Positions 58,651 to 64,000 of a stretch of 64,000 nucleotides of DNA are shown here, one piece after another. The stretch covers positions 310,001-374,000 of the forward strand of contig DASVQI010000024.1 in NCBI GenBank assembly GCA_036389255.1, read 5' to 3'. Under the pieces are notes generated by a model. It searched no databases. It saw nothing but the letters and a program-made list of their open reading frames with translations, and was not told the origin of the DNA. Position 1 is the first letter of the stretch. Each line of letters opens with the position of its first letter. This stretch comes from JACVRN01 sp036389255. GTDB lineage: Bacteria; Acidobacteriota; Blastocatellia; Pyrinomonadales; Pyrinomonadaceae. The position numbers and the translations under genes were made by a program.

Positions 58651-59481
58651 ATGAAACCCCTACTGCTCATGACTCTAGCCGCGTACGTGGTGGCAGCCGT
58701 CCATTACGTAGTCGCCTTTATGCACAAGCGCCGCTCTTCCGAGCGCGTGGCTTTCATGTCGCTCGCCGTGGGCTTCGCGCTGCACACGGCCTCGCTCGTG
58801 ACCGATTGGGTTGAGGACAATCACTACCCGCTCTTCGGCCAGCGAGAGACATTTTCGTTTCTGGCGTGGACGCTTGTGGTAGCTTATCTTTTGACTCTGG
58901 TGCTGACGCGCTATCGCACACTGGCGCTGGGAAGCTTTACGCTGCCGCTCGTCTCTATACTGACTTTCATAGCGATGGTCGCGCGTGACAAGGCGACGGG
59001 CGCAAGCAGCCAGATTACAGGGGGCGGCGTAGCCTCGTGGCTTTTCCCAGTGCATACGACGCTCCTGCTCTTTGCCTACGCGGCATTCTTCGTCGTATTC
59101 GCCGCGAGCGTGATGTACCTGTTGCAGGAGCGCGAGCTGAGAAACAAGACCTTCAGCGCTTTCTTCCACCGTCTGCCCAGCCTAGTGACGGTCAACGACA
59201 TTGCTACGCACGCAGCCGGAATAGGATTTACTTTGCTGACGCTGGGCGTCCTGACGGGTATGCTGTGGTCGTCCGAGCGAGACGGGCGGCTCTGGCACAA
59301 CGACCCGAAGGAGATTTTTGCAAGCCTGACTTGGCTGCTCTATCTGGTGCTGATACTTTACAGGTCAACGGCTAACTGGCGCGGGCGACGCGCCGCATGG
59401 CTCGGCGTCATAGGCTTCGCGCTCGTTCTCTGCACCTTCTTCGGAGCGCGTATGCTCGGCAGCTACCATGTTTTCGGATAA
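58651..59481 (+). CDS. hemX: HemX/CcsA-type membrane protein
   Basis: 276 residues from the ATG at 58651. The frame is open 32 codons upstream. Eight membrane helices. It has CcsA-like stretches (FSFLAWTLVVAYLLTLVL; FFARMLGSY-type end; GFTLLTLGVLTGMLWSSE). The WGWDxKE haem-handling loop of true CcsA is reduced to WHNDPKEIFA. This form, next to hemA, is usually called HemX and is thought to affect glutamyl-tRNA reductase level or haem handling. First gene of the hemX-A-C-D run. Confidence 0.85.
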   Translation: MKPLLLMTLAAYVVAAVHYVVAFMHKRRSSERVAFMSLAVGFALHTASLVTDWVEDNHYPLFGQRETFSFLAWTLVVAYLLTLVLTRYRTLALGSFTLPLVSILTFIAMVARDKATGASSQITGGGVASWLFPVHTTLLLFAYAAFFVVFAASVMYLLQERELRNKTFSAFFHRLPSLVTVNDIATHAAGIGFTLLTLGVLTGMLWSSERDGRLWHNDPKEIFASLTWLLYLVLILYRSTANWRGRRAAWLGVIGFALVLCTFFGARMLGSYHVFG

Positions 59482-59521
59482 CAAAGCTGGCGGCTGATTG
59501 CCGTCGGCTAAACGCTCTCTT

Positions 59522-60787
59522 ATGTCTATTCTTCTAGTCGGACTCAATCACAAAACCGCGCCGGTAGAGGTGCGCGAGCGGCTGGCCTTCACGGACGAGG
59601 CATGCGCGGAACACTTGCGCCTGCTAGTGGACGGCGACGTCGTGCGCGAAGGTTTGATTGTCTCGACTTGTAATCGTGTGGAAGTGCTGGCCGAAACCAA
59701 CGCGCCAACGGCGGAGAGCTTAGACAGAATCAAAGGCTTCCTGAGCCGGTCGCGCCGCATAGGATATGATGATTTCGCGGGCCACCTCTACAGCCACGAA
59801 GCCGAGAGGGCCGTGCGCCACGTCTTTCGCGTGGCCTCAAGTCTAGACTCTATGGTCGTGGGCGAGCCGCAGGTGCTGGGTCAAGTGCGCCACGCTTACT
59901 CCATAGCGCTCGAAGCGGGCACAGCCGGGCGCATCCTGAATCGCCTTGTGCATCACGCCTTCCGCACGGCAAAGCGCGTGCGAAGCGAGACTGGCGTGGC
60001 GGCTTCCGCCGTCTCCATCAGCTACATGGCCGTGGAGTTGGGCCGCAAGATTTTCGGCTCGCTCAAGGGAAGCACGGTTCTTCTTGTCGGCGCGGGCGAG
60101 ATGGCTGAGCTTTCCGCGCAGCATCTGGTCAACGCGGGCGCGACTAAGGTGCTGGTGGCGAATCGCACGCACTCGACTGCGGAGCGGCTCGCGGCGCAGT
60201 TCGGGGGACAGGCCGTGCAGTTCTCGGAGCTTTCAAAGCATCTGGCCCTTGCAGACATAGTCATCTGCTCAACCGGAGCCGCAGATTACGTCATCACAGC
60301 CGAGATGGTGCGCGAGTCCCTTGGAGCGAGGCGAAACCGCCCGTCCTTCATTATAGACATCTCCGTCCCGCGCAACGTTGACCCGGCCATTGGCGAAATA
60401 AACAACCTCTTCGTCTTTGACATAGACGACCTTGAATCCGTCATCGCCTCGAACATAAGAGAGCGAGAGAAGGAGGCCGAGCGCGCAGAGCTGATAGTCG
60501 AATCCGAGGTCATGCAGTTTCAACAGGCGCTCAGGGCTATGGACATTGGCCCTACCATCGGAGCCCTGCGCCAGAAGATGCAGGAGATGGCGCGAGCAGA
60601 GCTTGAGCGCCACCGCCACAAGCTAGGCCCCCTGACGCCCGAGCAGGAAAAGGCCATCGAATCGCTCCTCATCTCCACGGTCAACAAAATATCTCATCCC
60701 GTCATGCATCGCATGCGCCGCTCCTACGACACGGGCAGCGAAGAGAACATACAGGCGTGGCGCGAGATTTTCGGGCTTGAAGAATAA
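59522..60787 (+). CDS. hemA: glutamyl-tRNA reductase
   Basis: 421 residues from the ATG at 59522 (MSILLVGLNHKTAPVEVRER). The catalytic Cys is in IVSTCNRVEV. The NADPH-binding VLLVGAGEMAELSAQHL and the substrate-loop GEPQVLGQVRHAY are clear. It reduces glutamyl-tRNA to glutamate-1-semialdehyde, the first committed step of tetrapyrrole synthesis by the C5 route. It lies 40 bases after hemX and 2 bases before hemC. hemL is not in the window. Confidence 0.97.
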   Translation: MSILLVGLNHKTAPVEVRERLAFTDEACAEHLRLLVDGDVVREGLIVSTCNRVEVLAETNAPTAESLDRIKGFLSRSRRIGYDDFAGHLYSHEAERAVRHVFRVASSLDSMVVGEPQVLGQVRHAYSIALEAGTAGRILNRLVHHAFRTAKRVRSETGVAASAVSISYMAVELGRKIFGSLKGSTVLLVGAGEMAELSAQHLVNAGATKVLVANRTHSTAERLAAQFGGQAVQFSELSKHLALADIVICSTGAADYVITAEMVRESLGARRNRPSFIIDISVPRNVDPAIGEINNLFVFDIDDLESVIASNIREREKEAERAELIVESEVMQFQQALRAMDIGPTIGALRQKMQEMARAELERHRHKLGPLTPEQEKAIESLLISTVNKISHPVMHRMRRSYDTGSEENIQAWREIFGLEE

Positions 60788-60789
60788 GG

Positions 60790-61731
60790 ATGGGGTATTC
60801 AGTGCTGACAATCGGGTCGCGCGGCTCAAGGCTGGCGCTCTGGCAGGCGAATTGGGTTAAGGACGCTCTCATCTCGCTGCACGAGGGTCTGGAAGTTCGC
60901 ATAGAGATAATCAAGACCTCCGGCGACATGATGCGAGACGTGCCGCTCGTAGCCATCGGCGGCAAGGGAGCGTTCACGAAGGAGATTGAAGAGGCGCTTC
61001 TTGACGGTCGGATAGATTTGGCCGTTCATTCTCTTAAAGACTTGCCGACCATTCTTCCCGAAGGGCTACAGCTTTCCGCCATCTCCGAGCGCGAGGACGC
61101 TCGTGATGCTCTGATTCTGCGCGCGGACAGTGCTGCTGAAAATGCTTCGCTCGAAACACTGCCGCACGGCGCGGTCGTTGGCACCTCAAGCCAGCGCCGT
61201 ATGGCGCAGCTACGTTACCTACGCAAAGACATTCAGATTAAAGACCTGCGCGGCAACGTGGACACGCGGCTGCGCAAGCTGGACGAAGGCAGCTACGACG
61301 CCATCATCCTTGCTTCCGCAGGGCTGATACGCCTCGGCTACAGTCACCGCATCAGTCAGGCCATTCCGACCGAAAACATTCTTTCTGCCGTAGGTCAGGG
61401 CGCGCTCGCCATAGAGACTCGCGCAGGCGACGCGCAAACGATTCGCTTCGTTGAGCCGCTCAATCACGAGCCTACGCGTCTGGCATGCATGGCGGAACGC
61501 GCTCTTCTTCGCGCTCTTGGCGGCGGCTGCCAGACGCCCATCGCCGCGCACGCTCTGGTTGACGCCGACCGTCTCAAGCTGGACGCTTTGGTAGCAAGCG
61601 TCGCAGGCGATTCAATCATCCGCGACCGGCTGGAAGCGGAACCGGCCGACGCGGAGAGGGCCGGGATAAAGCTTGCCAAACGGCTGCTTGAGCTTGGCGC
61701 AACTTCGCTGCTCAGCGAGATGGCAAGGTAA
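60790..61731 (+). CDS. hemC: porphobilinogen deaminase (hydroxymethylbilane synthase)
   Basis: 313 residues. GSRGSRLALWQANWVK start, Lys/Arg-rich catalytic HSLKDLPT and GTSSQRRMAQL, and the dipyrromethane cofactor Cys in GGGCQTPIAAHA. It links four porphobilinogen units to hydroxymethylbilane. It directly follows hemA and precedes hemD. Confidence 0.97.
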   Translation: MGYSVLTIGSRGSRLALWQANWVKDALISLHEGLEVRIEIIKTSGDMMRDVPLVAIGGKGAFTKEIEEALLDGRIDLAVHSLKDLPTILPEGLQLSAISEREDARDALILRADSAAENASLETLPHGAVVGTSSQRRMAQLRYLRKDIQIKDLRGNVDTRLRKLDEGSYDAIILASAGLIRLGYSHRISQAIPTENILSAVGQGALAIETRAGDAQTIRFVEPLNHEPTRLACMAERALLRALGGGCQTPIAAHALVDADRLKLDALVASVAGDSIIRDRLEAEPADAERAGIKLAKRLLELGATSLLSEMAR

Positions 61732-61760
61732 GTTAAAGAGCAAAGAAGCTTTCAAGAGTT

Positions 61761-62612
61761 ATGTCGCAGCCCGAAGAAGTTGTTTCTTCATCCCGCACGG
61801 AAGCGGCCAGTAAGCAGCCCTTGCGTGACCGCACGATTGTCATCACGCGCGCGCTCAAGCAGGCCGCGCCCTTTGCTGCTGCCCTTGAAAGCTTCGGGGC
61901 GCGAGTCATCCTATGCCCGACCATAGAGATTGTTGAGCCAGAGAGCTTCGCGCTGGCGGACGAGGCCATACGGAATCTTTACGGCTACGACTGGCTCATC
62001 TTTACCAGCGTCAACGGCGTGGACTTCTTTCTACGCCGCCTGAATCAGCTAGGGCACGAAGTGAGCGAGTTGGACGAGCTGAAGGTTTGCGCCATCGGCG
62101 AGGCCACAGCCGAGCGGCTGCGTGAAGCCAGCATACATGTTGACGTGCTGCCCGAAGAGTTCAAGGCCGAAGGCGTCTTCTCAGCCCTGCAAAGATTCAT
62201 AGGAGGAAGCCAAGCCTTTAACGGGAAGAATTTTTTAATCCCTCGCGCCGCACAGGCACGCGACTACCTGCCCCGCGCTCTGGAGGCTGCCGGGGCTCGC
62301 TGTGATGTAGTTCCCGTCTACAGAACCGTCGCGCCGCAGGACACCGAAAAGCGACGAGTCGAAGCCCTTCTGGCCGGAGGCGCTGTTGATTGCATCACCT
62401 TTACCAGCTCTTCCACAGTCAGAAACTTCGCGGAGCTTTTCGACACGACCGACCTGAGCAGCCTACTCGCGGGCGTTGAGGTGGCTTGCATAGGCGACAT
62501 CACGGCCGCTACCGCCGCAGAGTACGGCCTTCAGACAGACATTCAGCCAGACGAGTTCACAACGGACGCGCTGGCCCACGCCATAGCAGACTTTTACTCC
62601 GGCCGCTCCTGA
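61761..62612 (+). CDS. hemD: uroporphyrinogen-III synthase
   Basis: 283 residues with the weakly conserved U3S two-domain pattern (TIVITRALKQAAPFAAAL, WLIFTSVNGVDFFLRRL, FLIPRAAQARDYLPRAL, CITFTSSSTVRNFAEL). It closes hydroxymethylbilane with ring-D inversion to uroporphyrinogen III, the branch point to haem, chlorophyll, sirohaem and B12. It is the last gene of the hem run and is followed after 61 bases by the NtrC-type regulator. Confidence 0.93.
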   Translation: MSQPEEVVSSSRTEAASKQPLRDRTIVITRALKQAAPFAAALESFGARVILCPTIEIVEPESFALADEAIRNLYGYDWLIFTSVNGVDFFLRRLNQLGHEVSELDELKVCAIGEATAERLREASIHVDVLPEEFKAEGVFSALQRFIGGSQAFNGKNFLIPRAAQARDYLPRALEAAGARCDVVPVYRTVAPQDTEKRRVEALLAGGAVDCITFTSSSTVRNFAELFDTTDLSSLLAGVEVACIGDITAATAAEYGLQTDIQPDEFTTDALAHAIADFYSGRS

Positions 62613-62673
62613 AACTGACTCTTACATCTTCCCTCAAACTTGATTTCCATCCCTTTATGCTAAACTTTCCTTC

Positions 62674-64000
62674 ATGGCAAAGGGACGCGTGCTTATTGTT
62701 GACGATGAACCGGCGGCAGCCGACCCATTGCGCGAGATGCTGACCGCGTGGGGATATGAGACGGTGGCGGAGGCGGACGGCGTCGCGGGCTTGCAGCGCG
62801 CCGAAGAGTTCCGCCCGCACGTCATCCTTGCAGATGTCCTGATGCCGCGTCTGGACGGCTTCGGCCTCCTCAGAGAAGTGCGCCTGCGTTACCCGGAAAT
62901 GGCCGTGATTCTTCTGACCGGGCAAGGCTCTATAGAGATGGCCCTGCGCGCCATACAGGAAGAGGGCGCTTACCACTACTTCGAGAAGCCCATAGACATG
63001 CAGAAGCTCGCGCTTGTCATTGAGCGCGCGGTCGAGTTCACGGAGGCGCGCCGCGAGAACGAGGCGTTGCGCCGCCAGTTGCGTGACCGTGGGGCCTTTG
63101 GCGAGATGGTTGGAATGAGCGCGCCCATGCGCGGCATCTACGCTCTGATAGAACAGGTTGCGCCTTCGTCAGCTTCCGTCTTAATCACAGGCGAGTCCGG
63201 CACGGGCAAAGAGCTTGTGGCGCGCACGATTCATAACCTGAGCCCGCGCAGCAACGCGCCGTTTGTCGCCATCAACGTCTCCGCGATTCCTGAAACGCTG
63301 ATGGAGTCCGAGCTGTTCGGTCATGAAAAGGGCGCTTTCACGGGCGCGGCTTCCAGAAGGCAGGGCTGTTTCGAGCTTGCCAACGGCGGAACCCTGCTTC
63401 TTGATGAGATAGCAGAGATGCCCACGCTGCTTCAGGCAAAGCTGCTGCGCGTGCTAGAAGAGCGGGTGCTGCGACGCCTCGGCAGCACGCACGAGATTCC
63501 GGTTGACGTGCGCCTCATCGCCGCCACCAACAAAGACCCGCACGAGGCAGTCCAATCCGGCACGTTCCGCGAAGACCTGCTCTATCGCCTGAACGTCATC
63601 ACAATACATCTTCCGCCACTTAGAGAGCGCAAGGACGACATACCGCTTCTGGCCCAGCATCTGGTCGCGCAGCTAACGGAGCGGCACCAGCGCCCCGCCC
63701 GCTTTCTTTCGCAGGGCGCGCTCGATGCTCTTCGCTCACACAGTTGGCCCGGTAACGTGCGCGAGCTTAGAAACGCCATAGAGCGCGCCGTCATCATCTG
63801 TTCCGGCGAAGTCATAGAGCGTCACCACCTCGCGCCTTATCCCGTCGAGCAGCGCGCGCGCGCACGCAGCGAAGACACAATCACTTTCCCCGTGGGCGCT
63901 CCCATAGAAGAGGTCGAGCGCCAGATGATTCTCCGCACGCTTCAAAAGACGGGCAACAACAAGACACGCGCCGCAGAGCTTCTGGGCATCAGCCTCAAGA
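62674..64000 (+). CDS. NtrC-type sigma-54-dependent response regulator (3' end outside window)
   Basis: 442 residues are visible; the gene runs off the window in its C-terminal helix-turn-helix. A receiver domain (VLIVDDEP; phospho-Asp in ILADVLMPRLDG; Lys in FEKPID) is followed by a linker. The AAA+ domain has Walker A GESGTGKE, the sigma-54 contact GAFTGA, Walker B GTLLLDEIAEMP and the sensor region FREDLLYRLNV. A Fis-type DNA-binding end begins at LQKTGNNKTRAAELLGIS. All key residues are intact. The cognate kinase is not adjacent. Confidence 0.93.
   Translation, partial: MAKGRVLIVDDEPAAADPLREMLTAWGYETVAEADGVAGLQRAEEFRPHVILADVLMPRLDGFGLLREVRLRYPEMAVILLTGQGSIEMALRAIQEEGAYHYFEKPIDMQKLALVIERAVEFTEARRENEALRRQLRDRGAFGEMVGMSAPMRGIYALIEQVAPSSASVLITGESGTGKELVARTIHNLSPRSNAPFVAINVSAIPETLMESELFGHEKGAFTGAASRRQGCFELANGGTLLLDEIAEMPTLLQAKLLRVLEERVLRRLGSTHEIPVDVRLIAATNKDPHEAVQSGTFREDLLYRLNVITIHLPPLRERKDDIPLLAQHLVAQLTERHQRPARFLSQGALDALRSHSWPGNVRELRNAIERAVIICSGEVIERHHLAPYPVEQRARARSEDTITFPVGAPIEEVERQMILRTLQKTGNNKTRAAELLGISLK

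Overview
The window reads as chromosomal DNA of a GC-rich (clearly above 50%), aerobic, diderm bacterium. KDO synthesis genes (kdsA, kdsB, kdsC), a TolC-type outer-membrane protein and lipoproteins point to an LPS outer membrane. A cytochrome b/Rieske complex next to a haem-copper oxidase points to aerobic respiration. A Mg-chelatase H subunit of the BchH/ChlH type beside a fused BchI-BchD points to (bacterio)chlorophyll synthesis. The best fit I can name is a relative of the phototrophic Acidobacteriota (Chloracidobacterium / Blastocatellia). This is inference from gene content, not from a marker-gene comparison.

Layout. 1-9390 (minus): respiratory cluster, in transcription order Rieske, b6-like cytochrome b, subunit IV-like cytochrome b C-terminal part, a 1256-residue octahaem cytochrome c, a blue-copper lipoprotein, haem O synthase (ctaB) and oxidase subunit II (cut by the window edge). 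9728-10774: a glutaredoxin-like protein and an unknown secreted protein. 10928-16990 (minus): Mg-chelatase genes bchID, then the C-terminal half of BchH, then the N-terminal half of BchH. 17332-21260 (plus): System II cytochrome c maturation (resB, ccsA) and a TPR protein. 21354-26381 (minus): secreted protein, tRNA-Leu, and gap-pgk-tpiA-secG. 26737-33941: TolC-like protein, glycosyltransferase, PBP4-type peptidase, prepilin peptidase, histidine kinase. 33947-39321 (minus): UbiD, HEAT protein and an M16 peptidase pair. 39619-49870 (minus): KDO/CTP block (kdsB, pyrG, acetyltransferase, Ser/Thr kinase, kdsA, M1-like protein, kdsC, receiver). 50061-54552 (plus): CBS/CGL-type sulfur genes, PP2C phosphatase, secreted protein. 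54630-58462: NfeD, proline dehydrogenase, small membrane protein, HD protein, acyl-CoA dehydrogenase. 58651-64000 (plus): hemX-hemA-hemC-hemD and the start of an NtrC-type regulator.

How it fits together. hemA, hemC and hemD make uroporphyrinogen III, which feeds haem (CtaB, c-type cytochromes matured by ResB/CcsA) and, through BchID/BchH, chlorophyll.

The two most unusual things are these. (1) BchH is split into two adjacent genes whose order is swapped: the C-terminal half lies upstream and overlaps the N-terminal half by ATGA. (2) At least a dozen gene junctions carry degenerate tandem heptamer words folded into inverted repeats, resembling cyanobacterial STRR sequences. Several of these run into coding ends, and one appears to encode a signal peptide.
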